Assembly: GCA_963736595.1 (NCBI GenBank)
Contig: CAVTPG010000010.1
Location: 62,001 to 126,000, forward strand
Reading direction: 5' to 3'
Length of the DNA: 64,000 bases
From: Parapontixanthobacter sp963736595
GTDB lineage: Bacteria; Pseudomonadota; Alphaproteobacteria; Sphingomonadales; Sphingomonadaceae
Shown one piece after another: positions 55,188 to 63,072 of the stretch. Every line of letters begins with the position of its first letter. Positions within the stretch are counted from its first letter, which is position 1. The notes below the pieces were generated by a model that did not search any database, was not told the origin of the DNA, and was given only the letters and a program-made list of their open reading frames with translations. A program made the position numbers and the translations under genes.

Positions 55188-56702
55188 TTAGATAGGCGCA
55201 CCGGATAATGGAAACAACGGATGAACCGCCCATACGTTCTCCGCAAAGCCTTCGACATTACCGCGCAGCAGCGACCACCGGATGGGTGAGCCAAGCGGTA
55301 TGTATCCATTGCGGTCCGTCAAAATGGCCTCGGCTTGCGACAGGAGTGAAACGCGCTCTGCCGCATCCAGTTCGCGGACGGATTGCGCCACCAGAGCATC
55401 GGCGCGAGGATCGCATAATGCCGCTGAATAGGCGCAATTAAACTGGTTCAAAAACCACCGCTGCCCATCGAAGCGCGCCACACGGTCGCGCAGGGTTAAA
55501 TCGGCATCGCCCGCCTTTTCGCTACGAACCAGTTCGATCTCGACCGCCGCCAAATCTCTTTGCAACTCTCTGAATAGCAAATCAGAACCCGGCCCATCCG
55601 GCAGGGCGATAGTGACTTGGACCGAAGCTCTGCCATTTTCGCTTTGCCATTGCCTGACCCGGCTGCGCGCCGTGGCAATCCGCTCGTCAAGCTCCCGGTC
55701 AAACCATTGTTTTGGCGAGGCTTGCCCACTCTCCGCATCCTCGGCAAACCGCGTAATCCGGCTGGCCTCTTCCCACCCGGCGATGTTGAACGGGGCCAAC
55801 AATGTCGCTCGGTCGATCGCCATATTGATGGCTTCACGATTGTCACGACTGGCCAGAAACCCGCGCTCGTTGCGTATATCCAGGCCAAACAGGCCAATCG
55901 CCGCGTCCAGCCGGATCGTGCCCCGCGCCAGCGGTCCGGTATCGACATAAGGCAATGTCGAAAGCCGCCCGTTGAAAACCGCATCGAGCTCACCATCGGC
56001 AAATATGTCGATCGCCTGTTTCGCTTCGGCGGTGCGGACATCGATCGGTCGCGTAATCTCCTGCCAGCGCGGTTGCTGCGCCAGTCCACGCTCTTCCGGC
56101 GCAATGGCGAACATCCGCTGATTGGTTGCATCTGCAGCGCCAGCGCGGCCACCTTGACCATTCGCTGCTGCGTCCTGTCTTGCGGCAAAGCGCATCGGCC
56201 CGACCCCCGCCTCGTTTTGCCGTAGGCCAAGCTCAGGCTGCGCGAGCAATTGCAAGAATTCCGGCATTGGGCGTATCAGCCGCACTTCAACCACACGGGC
56301 CGCCATTCCCCGCACTTCGTCCACGACCGCAAGGTCCAGCCCGAGCGACGTGCCTTGCAAGCCGTTGATGGTTCGCGTTAGCTCCCTTTGCACGGATTGC
56401 GCGGTCATCGGTGTGCCGTCCGGCCAATTCTGTTCTCGCAAGCGGAAGATATAGCTGGACCCGTCATCGGTAACGATCCAGCGTTCGGCAAGGCCCGGCA
56501 CAACTTGGCCGAAACCATCGAAACGGACAAGGCCTTGCGCCGTTGCACCGCGAAGATGCTGGCCCGTCACCGATAGGCGCAATCCATTTTCACTAAGTGC
56601 AGCCGGATCGCCGATAAAGGCGACCTTGATGGCCTCGTCATCGGCGCTGTCTGAACAGGCCGACAGGCTAAGAAACAGGAAAATGAAAGCCAGGATTCGC
56701 AT
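55188..56702 (-). CDS. peptide/opine-type ABC transporter substrate-binding lipoprotein (SBP family 5)
   Basis: The 504-residue precursor has a lipoprotein signal (MRILAFIFLFLSLSAC, lipobox LSAC). The family 5 extracellular solute-binding fold includes TAQGLVRFDGFGQVVPGLAE, FRLREQNWPDGTPMTAQSV, REAINMAIDRATLLAPFNI and GYIPLGSPIRWSLLR. The ligand is unknown. No permease or ATPase genes are adjacent, so it is either an orphan binding protein or has partners elsewhere. Located between PilZ and DUF4112 genes, same strand. Confidence 0.85.
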   Translation of the reverse strand: MRILAFIFLFLSLSACSDSADDEAIKVAFIGDPAALSENGLRLSVTGQHLRGATAQGLVRFDGFGQVVPGLAERWIVTDDGSSYIFRLREQNWPDGTPMTAQSVQRELTRTINGLQGTSLGLDLAVVDEVRGMAARVVEVRLIRPMPEFLQLLAQPELGLRQNEAGVGPMRFAARQDAAANGQGGRAGAADATNQRMFAIAPEERGLAQQPRWQEITRPIDVRTAEAKQAIDIFADGELDAVFNGRLSTLPYVDTGPLARGTIRLDAAIGLFGLDIRNERGFLASRDNREAINMAIDRATLLAPFNIAGWEEASRITRFAEDAESGQASPKQWFDRELDERIATARSRVRQWQSENGRASVQVTIALPDGPGSDLLFRELQRDLAAVEIELVRSEKAGDADLTLRDRVARFDGQRWFLNQFNCAYSAALCDPRADALVAQSVRELDAAERVSLLSQAEAILTDRNGYIPLGSPIRWSLLRGNVEGFAENVWAVHPLFPLSGAPI

Positions 56703-56783
56703 CGTACTCCTGCGCCTAGCAGGATCGATGCGCGCCGTCAGCGCGTTACCTCAGGTTTTGCAGTGAGATGGCGCGATTACGCC

Positions 56784-57140
56784 TTAGCGCTTGTCCGATT
56801 TACCCATGCCTCTGGACGCAATTACAAGGTGTTCGGGCACTTTATGTTCGATCTTTTCGGCGGATGCTTTGAAATCTTCCATATCAACCTCGCCATCGAA
56901 AGCGATGCCAAAACGGCTGCCTTCGATCCAGGCGACAGTGCCTTTTACATCATCGCCATTGTCGAGGTTTATGGTCAGTCGCGACCCGCTTGCCACAGGC
57001 AATTTGCCCTCGGCCATCATGCCCTTGGGCGAGAGGTTCCGCATCTTCACTTCATATTGTCGCGCATTGTTTTCAAGCGTGATGCGCGTGAGCATAAACA
57101 GGCTGGAACGTGGGACGTTCCTTGTATCGACACCGCCCAT
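56784..57140 (-). CDS. PilZ domain protein
   Basis: The 118-residue protein resembles PilZ c-di-GMP-binding domains: NARQYEVKMRNLSPKGMMAEG in the position of RxxxR/NxSxxG, then GSRLTINLDNGDDVKGTVAWIEGSRFGIAF. The RxxxR start is partial (an Arg pair is not clear), so c-di-GMP binding is uncertain. No other domain. It may link second-messenger signals to surface or motility processes. Upstream is a 188-bp gap to dksA. Confidence 0.82.
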   Translation of the reverse strand: MGGVDTRNVPRSSLFMLTRITLENNARQYEVKMRNLSPKGMMAEGKLPVASGSRLTINLDNGDDVKGTVAWIEGSRFGIAFDGEVDMEDFKASAEKIEHKVPEHLVIASRGMGKSDKR

Positions 57141-57328
57141 TTTACGTAACTCCTAAAGTGGTTTCGCCGAAATTCGCACGCCTTATCGAACTTCGCTTAT
57201 TATGACTCGTCATCGCTGTTGGCGGCTAGGTCAAGAAGGATAACAAAAAGTAACCAATGTTTCTGAGTAAGTCCCTATGCACCACTTTGGGACATAGTTT
57301 TGGCAAAATGCTAAATTCAGGAATGCAA
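57141..57328. other. intergenic region
   Basis: 188 bp between PilZ and dksA, AT-rich with no recognised element. Confidence 0.3.
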
Positions 57329-57787
57329 TCAATCGTCGCGGGAGATTTTTTCGCGCCGCTCATGCGCTTCCTGCGCTTCCAGAGACATCGTCGCAACCGG
57401 CCGCGCGATCAATCGTTTCACCCCGATCGGCTCGCCCGTTACTTCGCAATAGCCGTATTCGTCCTGATCGATGCGGCGCAGGGCCGAGTCAATTTTGGAG
57501 ATCAGCTTGCGCTGACGGTCGCGGGTCCGCAATTCGATGCCCCAGTCGGTTTCGCTGGATGCGCGATCGTTCAAATCGGATTCGCGGATCGGGCCATCCT
57601 GCAAGGATTGCAGCGTGTCATTGGCGGAATCGAAGATGGATTTTTTCCAGTCCAGCAACAGCATCCGGAAATAATCGCGCTGCGTCGGCGTCATGTATTC
57701 TTCATCGCCGCTCGGCGTATAGTCCGCGGGAAGTGACCGCTTTATTCGCTCCAGAATTTCCGTGTCATCGGACGATACTGCTGACAT
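57329..57787 (-). CDS. dksA: RNA polymerase-binding transcription factor DksA
   Basis: The 152-residue factor enters the polymerase secondary channel and cooperates with ppGpp. It has the coiled-coil region YFRMLLLDWKKSIFDSANDTL and the conserved DRASSETDWGIELRTRDRQRKL, and the finger region EYGYCEVTGEPIGVKRLIARP. Only one of the four zinc cysteines is kept, as is usual in alphaproteobacterial DksA; the finger is probably zinc-free. I use the ATG at 57787 (MSAVSSDD). Confidence 0.93.
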   Translation of the reverse strand: MSAVSSDDTEILERIKRSLPADYTPSGDEEYMTPTQRDYFRMLLLDWKKSIFDSANDTLQSLQDGPIRESDLNDRASSETDWGIELRTRDRQRKLISKIDSALRRIDQDEYGYCEVTGEPIGVKRLIARPVATMSLEAQEAHERREKISRDD

Positions 57788-58051
57788 TATACCTCTTACC
57801 CGTGGCCACACGTATTACGCGGAAAACCAACAAGATACGGGGCTTATCGCTACTCTCATATCTCTGTGATGGCGCGGCCTATAGGCTTGGCCAGCCATGC
57901 GCACAAGGCGCAAATCGGTTGCAACTTGCCACCGCAATTTGTGAAACTTCACATATTCGCGCGCCGCGTTAACCTTTTATTGACCATACTCGCTCACCTC
58001 TTGTTGCAGCAACCGGCCCAACGACCGGAACGATACAAGGGGGATAGTGAA
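57788..58051. other. divergent intergenic region
   Basis: 264 bp with no supported gene, between dksA and the Sel1-like gene. An AAGGGGG site precedes the latter. Confidence 0.35.
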
Positions 58052-58381
58052 ATGGAACTACGGAAAATCGAGACGAGTACGCAGGAAGTTCAGCTTGATG
58101 CAGCAGCCATGAAAGTGATTTCGGATTGCCTGGCGCGCTACAATACGGGCAACATCGATGCGCTATACGATCTCGGCGTGGCCTATTCGACCGGCAGCCA
58201 CGGCATTACCTGCGACATGATCGAGGCGCATAAATGGTTCAATATCGCGGCTGCCAAAGGGCATGAAGAAGCTTCATGGTGCCGCGCCGATATCTCGGAG
58301 GAAATGACCGCCAGAGAAATTGCGACGGCGCAACGCGATGCCCGCCGCTGGCTGTCGGAGAACAAGCGCAAAGCCGCTTGA
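58052..58381 (+). CDS. Sel1-like repeat protein
   Basis: The 109-residue cytoplasmic protein contains one Sel1/TPR-like repeat (IDALYDLGVAYSTGSHG, then DMIEAHKWFNIAAAKGHEEA) and a charged C-terminal helix ending ARRWLSENKRKAA. Sel1 repeats mediate protein contacts; partner unknown. The ATG at 58052 has AAGGGGGATAGTGA upstream. It is convergent with the GNAT gene. Confidence 0.8.
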   Translation: MELRKIETSTQEVQLDAAAMKVISDCLARYNTGNIDALYDLGVAYSTGSHGITCDMIEAHKWFNIAAAKGHEEASWCRADISEEMTAREIATAQRDARRWLSENKRKAA

Positions 58382-58406
58382 CCGGCGCGCTTACCTCTTA
58401 ACCCGC

Positions 58407-59543
58407 TTACCCCTTTTTGAAGGGCGTACGCCTGCCCAGATGCAGGCTATCCAGCGCAACACCATCCCGCTCTTGCGTCAGATAATCGGCGATGGCCGCG
58501 CGAAAACCCGGATCGACGATATAATGCGCCGAGGTCGTGCGCACCGGCTCGTATCCCCGCGCCAATTTATGCCCGCCTTGCGCTCCGGCTTCCACGCGAC
58601 TGAGGCCCAGCTCGATCGCAATGTCGATGGCCTGATAATAACATAGCTCGAAATGCAGAAAGCGCTTGTCGAGCGTGCAGCCCCAGTACCGCCCGTAAAG
58701 CGCGTCGGAGCCGATGAAATTCAGCGCGCCCGCAATCGGCGTGTCATCGACACTGGCCAAAATCATCACCATCGCATCGCCCATCCGCTCTGCCAGCAGA
58801 TCGAATGCTTCACGCGCAAGATAGGGCGTGCCCCACTTGCGCGCGCCAGTGTCTTGATAGAAAATCCAGAATGCATCCCAGTGATGCGCTTTGATCTCAT
58901 CGCCGCGCAAATGCTGGATGGACACGCCATCTTGTGCGGCTGCACGCTCTTTACGCATCGCCTTGCGTTTGCGAGACGCCAGATCGGCCAGGAACGCATC
59001 GAAGCTGTCATAGCCGCGATTGGTCCAGTGAAATTGGATGTCGTTGCGCAGCAGCCATCCTGCTTCGGCAAAAAGTTCCGCCTGATCGGGCGTTAGGAAC
59101 GTTGCATGGGCAGACGAAAATCCGTTCTGCGCGCAAAACTGCTCGGCGGCTCGCAAAAGCGGTTCGGCCAATGCAGCTTGCCGTGTCAGCAGCCGTGGCC
59201 CGGTTGCGGGCGTGAACGGCGCAGCAATCTGCAATTTGGGGTAATAATTGCCGCCCGCCCGCTCATACGCATCGGCCCAGGCGTGATCGAACACATATTC
59301 GCCCTGACTGTGCGTTTTCGCGTACGCTGGCAGTGCAGCTTGCAAGACACCGGCCTGATCCTCGATCACCAGCGGCAAAGCAGTCCATCCGGTGCCGGGG
59401 CCAACACTGCTGGAATCCTCCATCGCGGACAGAAATGCGTGCGACATGAACGGATTACCGGATGGGTCCAGCGCATCCCACTGCGCGGCATCGCACTGGC
59501 TCACGCCATCAAGCAAGCGCACCGTCAATTCCTGCTCAGTCAT
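58407..59543 (-). CDS. FemAB-like / GNAT-fold N-acyltransferase (DUF482 type)
   Basis: The 378-residue protein resembles the peptidoglycan-biosynthesis-annotated FemAB-like family: NPFMSHAFLSAMEDSSSVGP near the start, then SRKRKAMRKERAAA, HHWDAFWIFYQDTGARKWG and EAGAQGGHKLARGYEP. Two GNAT-like domains are typical. The acceptor in this family is not established. It begins a four-gene minus-strand cluster at the far end (RidA, HAD, DUF3572 upstream), though the spacing to RidA is 16 bp. Confidence 0.82.
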   Translation of the reverse strand: MTEQELTVRLLDGVSQCDAAQWDALDPSGNPFMSHAFLSAMEDSSSVGPGTGWTALPLVIEDQAGVLQAALPAYAKTHSQGEYVFDHAWADAYERAGGNYYPKLQIAAPFTPATGPRLLTRQAALAEPLLRAAEQFCAQNGFSSAHATFLTPDQAELFAEAGWLLRNDIQFHWTNRGYDSFDAFLADLASRKRKAMRKERAAAQDGVSIQHLRGDEIKAHHWDAFWIFYQDTGARKWGTPYLAREAFDLLAERMGDAMVMILASVDDTPIAGALNFIGSDALYGRYWGCTLDKRFLHFELCYYQAIDIAIELGLSRVEAGAQGGHKLARGYEPVRTTSAHYIVDPGFRAAIADYLTQERDGVALDSLHLGRRTPFKKG

Positions 59544-59559
59544 AGGCGATATCGCTGTA

Positions 59560-60021
59560 TCAGCGGGCTTTCAGTGCGATGATGGCATCCACTTCGACGG
59601 CGGCATGGAGCGGCAAGGCAGAAACGCCGACAGCGGCACGCGCATGGCGTCCTTTCTCGCCAAAGATTTCGAACATCAGATCGGATGCGCCATTTGCCAC
59701 CTTCGGCTGATCGGCAAAGTCGCTGGTGCAATTTACAAAGACGTTCAGCTTCACGATCCGCTCGACATTATCCAGCGGAATTTCCGTCGCTTTCAATTGC
59801 GACAGAACCATCAATCCGCAGGCACGGGCCAATTCCATACCGCGCGAGACCCAGACATCATCGCCCAGCTTTCCTGTCGCCACTTCGCCATCGACGAAGG
59901 GAAGTTGCCCCGAGACGTAAGCCATATTGTCTTGCACCACGACCGGCACATAACTGGCCACCGGAGCGGCGGCAGCAGGCAAGGTAATGCCCAATTCGTT
60001 GAGGCGTGCTTCGATACTCAT
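59560..60021 (-). CDS. RidA family protein
   Basis: The 153-residue protein belongs to the YjgF/RidA family, which removes reactive enamine/imine intermediates. It shows AYVSGQLPFVDGEVATGKLG and the catalytic-Arg region KGRHARAAVGVSALPLHAAVEV. Length is slightly above E. coli RidA, with an N-terminal extension. Its start overlaps the HAD gene stop by four bases, indicating coupling. Confidence 0.9.
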   Translation of the reverse strand: MSIEARLNELGITLPAAAAPVASYVPVVVQDNMAYVSGQLPFVDGEVATGKLGDDVWVSRGMELARACGLMVLSQLKATEIPLDNVERIVKLNVFVNCTSDFADQPKVANGASDLMFEIFGEKGRHARAAVGVSALPLHAAVEVDAIIALKAR

Positions 60022-60662
60022 GCAGCGTGTCGTCCTTTATCCAGTTGCCCCTGCAACCATGGCAGGGCTTCGGCCCAATTGTCTATCCGCGCATCGGCAT
60101 GACCTGCTTCCAACGCGCAGTCGATATGCGGAGCCAGCATCGGTTCGCCGCACAGATGCAGCGTCTTGAAAGCGTTATCCGTTTCCTTGGCGGAGCGGAT
60201 ATGCTGCGGCAAATCATCGATAAAGATGGCGAAGCTGGGGTCATACTCAGCCACGATTTTCGCCAGTGCCGGGCCTTTCGGACCCTGATTGGTATAGACT
60301 TTCACATCAAGGCCATGCTCGGCCAGTTGTCGCGTCCGGTCATCGCGTCGGCGGTCCACCAGATTGGTTAGGATAACGACATCGGCATCCTGCGACAGGG
60401 TATTCAGGCTCTCAATGGCGTTCGGGATCGGATCTTGCCGGTGCATTTCGGTATCGAAGAAGCCGCCAAGCAAGCGCCAAATTTCGTCCTGTTCCAGCAA
60501 TTCGCCGCTCTCTTGCCAGCGCATTGCCTCGGCAAAATTATTGCCTTTCAGATCGAAGATGACGCCTTCGCCTTCTTCCAACCAATTCTTAAAGTGAGCG
60601 ACCATGTGTAGCAGCACTTCGTCACAATCCGACACGATCAATGGCTTATTTGCGGCACTCAT
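60018..60662 (-). CDS. HAD-superfamily hydrolase
   Basis: The 214-residue protein has HAD motif I DCDEVLLHMV, motif II VVILTNLVD, and the motif III/IV area PKGPALAKIVAEYDPSFAIFIDDLPQ. Substrate unknown. It overlaps RidA and DUF3572 by four bases each, suggesting one coupled operon DUF3572-HAD-RidA. Confidence 0.85.
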   Translation of the reverse strand: MSAANKPLIVSDCDEVLLHMVAHFKNWLEEGEGVIFDLKGNNFAEAMRWQESGELLEQDEIWRLLGGFFDTEMHRQDPIPNAIESLNTLSQDADVVILTNLVDRRRDDRTRQLAEHGLDVKVYTNQGPKGPALAKIVAEYDPSFAIFIDDLPQHIRSAKETDNAFKTLHLCGEPMLAPHIDCALEAGHADARIDNWAEALPWLQGQLDKGRHAA

Positions 60663-60955
60663 CGAGCTAACTCCGCATGAGCCGCGACCAATTCTGCAGG
60701 CGACACTTCCAACGCTTCGGCCGCGCGGATCAGGTCCGGCTCGTAATTTTCGAGATATTCCAGAACCGCCGCTTGCACGGAACGTTCGGTGACCGCCTCG
60801 CGCAATCGTTCGGGCGTCAGACCCGTCAGCGACAACAGGCGTTGTGCCCGGTCATCATCTTCCAAAATCCAGCCCAATGCCGACAGGGCAAGCACTTCGG
60901 GACGCAAAGAAGCGCCGTTCTCTGCTAGGTTCGATGGTTTATGAATTGTAAACAT
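60659..60955 (-). CDS. DUF3572 domain protein
   Basis: The 98-residue protein contains the family signature: ALSALGWILEDDDRAQRLLSL, then TGLTPERLREAV and VLEYLENYEPDLIRAAEALEV. It is a small helical cytoplasmic protein of unknown function, common in alphaproteobacteria. It heads the DUF3572-HAD-RidA cluster and is divergent from divK, an arrangement also seen in relatives as far as I recall. Confidence 0.88.
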   Translation of the reverse strand: MFTIHKPSNLAENGASLRPEVLALSALGWILEDDDRAQRLLSLTGLTPERLREAVTERSVQAAVLEYLENYEPDLIRAAEALEVSPAELVAAHAELAR

Positions 60956-60998
60956 CCTCGGCTGAGCTTATGATCGGCATCCTTGGAGGACTGCCCTA

Positions 60999-61364
60999 GT
61001 GGAAAAACGTATCCTGGTTGTGGAGGATAACGACCTCAACCGGAAATTGTTCTGCGATATTTTGACCGCCAACGGCTTTGCTGTGGAACCGGCATCCGAT
61101 GGCAATCTGGTGATCGAGAAAGCGCGCGGGTTCAAGCCCGATCTGGTAATCATGGATATCCATTTGCCCAATATCTCCGGCCTGGACCTGATCAGCGCGT
61201 TGAAGAACGACACCGCTTTGGCGGCGACACCTGTGTTGGCGGTAACCGCCTATGCTGGAACGGGCGATGAAGAGCGCATCCGGCAGGCAGGCGCCGAGGG
61301 TTATCTGTCGAAACCCGTGTCGATCAACCCGTTCCTGACCGCCGTGCGCAAATTTGTCGCCTGA
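60999..61364 (+). CDS. divK: single-domain response regulator DivK
   Basis: The 121-residue receiver-only protein has the phospho-acceptor Asp in DLVIMDIHLPNISGLDLI, the acidic pair in LVVEDNDLNRKLF, and the Lys in GYLSKPVSINPFL. DivK controls the DivJ/PleC-DivL-CckA pathway upstream of CtrA, present at 33 kb. The start is GTG with TTGGAGG upstream. Divergent from DUF3572. Confidence 0.93.
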   Translation: MEKRILVVEDNDLNRKLFCDILTANGFAVEPASDGNLVIEKARGFKPDLVIMDIHLPNISGLDLISALKNDTALAATPVLAVTAYAGTGDEERIRQAGAEGYLSKPVSINPFLTAVRKFVA

Positions 61365-61514
61365 GAGTTCGTTGCCTGAGAGAGCATTGATCCAAAAGAA
61401 CACTGGGTATTTTCAGCCCGAAACTTGACAAACCGGGCCCCAAAACGCTTTCCCATCGCTTGTTAAGGGAAATGGCCATCGCTTGGCCCCATCCCGCCAC
61501 AATGGAATTGAGAT

Positions 61515-61760
61515 ATGGACCGTGCCGCTGTTGACGCTCGCATTCGCGAACTGATCGAACCCTTCAACAAGAAAGGCGTAACGATTGCGGATGAAACCGG
61601 CTTTGCCAACGATCTGGAATTTGATAGCCTGACGGTGATGGATTTCGTCGCCGAGATCGAAGATGCATTCGACATAATCATCTCCATGAACCAGCAAGCC
61701 GACATCGAAACCTTCGGCCAACTCGTTGATGCCGTTACCAAAATGCAGAACGCGTCATGA
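61515..61760 (+). CDS. acyl carrier protein for sphingolipid synthesis
   Basis: The 81-residue ACP has the phosphopantetheine serine in NDLEFDSLTVMDFVAEIEDA (Asp-Ser-Leu). It overlaps the serine palmitoyltransferase start by four bases (ATGA). In sphingomonads and Caulobacter, this dedicated ACP delivers the acyl chain to SPT. Distinct from the housekeeping acpP by sequence and context. Confidence 0.92.
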   Translation: MDRAAVDARIRELIEPFNKKGVTIADETGFANDLEFDSLTVMDFVAEIEDAFDIIISMNQQADIETFGQLVDAVTKMQNAS

Positions 61761-63007
61761 GCGAAGCCATCATGCAGGATAACGTCCCTGTGACGCGGGC
61801 AAGCTCGGGAACCGATCTGTTCAGCAAGTTCGATCCCATCATAAAGATGCGCGAAGACCTGCTCGCCACCGGCGTCGAAGACCCGTTCAATCTGGTGATG
61901 GAGCAAGTCCTGTCACCCACGCGCGCCATCTGCAACGGGCGCGAAACGATCCTGCTCGGCACGTACAATTACATGGGCATGACCTTCGATCCCGACGTTG
62001 TCGCCGCCGGAAAACAGGCACTGGCGGACTTTGGAACGGGCACCACGGGCAGCCGCGTCCTTAACGGCACCTATCAGGGTCACAAGGATGTCGAGGAGGC
62101 TCTTAAAGAGTTTTACGACATGGATCACGCGATGGTCTTCTCGACCGGCTATCAGGCCAATCTGGGGATCATCAGCACCATCGCCGGAAAAGGCGATTAT
62201 GTCGTGTTGGATATCGATTCCCACGCCTCGATCTATGACGGGTGCAAAATGGGCGATGCCGAAATCGTCCCGTTCAAGCACAACAACATCGAGGCGATGG
62301 AAAAACGCCTGAAGCGCATTCCCGAAGGCGCCGGCATTCTGGTTGTGCTGGAGGGCGTGTATTCAATGCTGGGCGATGTCGCTCCGCTGAAAGAGATGGT
62401 CCGCATCGCCAAAGAAAACGGCGCGATGGTGCTGGTCGATGAAGCGCATTCGATGGGTTTCATCGGAGAGAACGGGCGCGGCGTTGCCGAAGAACAGGGC
62501 GTGATGGACGATGTCGATTTCGTGATCGGCACATTCTCTAAAAGCGTCGGCACAGTCGGCGGGTTCTGTGTTTCCAACCATCCCAAATTCGACATCATGC
62601 GGCTGGTTTGCCGGCCCTACACCTTTACCGCCTCGCTCCCGCCCAGCGTCGTTGCCACAGCCGCGACGTCGATTCGCAAGCTGATGCACGGATCCAGCAA
62701 ACGCGCGCATTTGTGGGAAAGTTCCAAGTCGCTTCATGCGGGCTTAAAAGGTCTGGGCTTCACGCTTGGCACCGAAACCGCCGAAAGCGCCATCATCGCG
62801 GTCATTATGCCCGATCTTCAGCAAGGCGCGATGATGTGGGAGGCGCTGCTAAAAGAGGGGCTGTACGTCAATCTCGCCCGCCCGCCCGCAACTCCGGCGA
62901 ATATGACGCTGCTGCGTTGTTCGCTATGTGCCGAACACAGCGAAGAAGACGTGCAGACGATCCTCGGAATGTTCGAAGCGGCGGGCAAACACGTCGGCAT
63001 TATTTGA
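61757..63007 (+). CDS. spt: serine palmitoyltransferase
   Basis: The 416-residue PLP enzyme condenses serine with an acyl thioester to start sphingolipid synthesis. It belongs to the alpha-oxoamine synthase family: ETILLGTYNYMGMTFDPDV, GTGTTGSRVLNGTYQGHKDVE, LVDEAHSMGFIGENGRGVAEE and the PLP-lysine motif DFVIGTFSKSVGTVGGF. It is coupled to the upstream ACP gene and is characteristic of glycosphingolipid-containing Sphingomonadales. Confidence 0.95.
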   Translation: MSEAIMQDNVPVTRASSGTDLFSKFDPIIKMREDLLATGVEDPFNLVMEQVLSPTRAICNGRETILLGTYNYMGMTFDPDVVAAGKQALADFGTGTTGSRVLNGTYQGHKDVEEALKEFYDMDHAMVFSTGYQANLGIISTIAGKGDYVVLDIDSHASIYDGCKMGDAEIVPFKHNNIEAMEKRLKRIPEGAGILVVLEGVYSMLGDVAPLKEMVRIAKENGAMVLVDEAHSMGFIGENGRGVAEEQGVMDDVDFVIGTFSKSVGTVGGFCVSNHPKFDIMRLVCRPYTFTASLPPSVVATAATSIRKLMHGSSKRAHLWESSKSLHAGLKGLGFTLGTETAESAIIAVIMPDLQQGAMMWEALLKEGLYVNLARPPATPANMTLLRCSLCAEHSEEDVQTILGMFEAAGKHVGII

Positions 63008-63029
63008 GCGAGAATAGACGGCTCTTTTT
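63006..63029 (+). terminator. weak terminator after spt
   Basis: GAGC and GCTC arms around an 11-base loop are followed by TTTTTG. The stem is short, so the call is tentative. Confidence 0.35.
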
Positions 63030-63072
63030 GTTTTAGATAATTGTGCTATTCCTCTGACACGAGGGGGATTTT

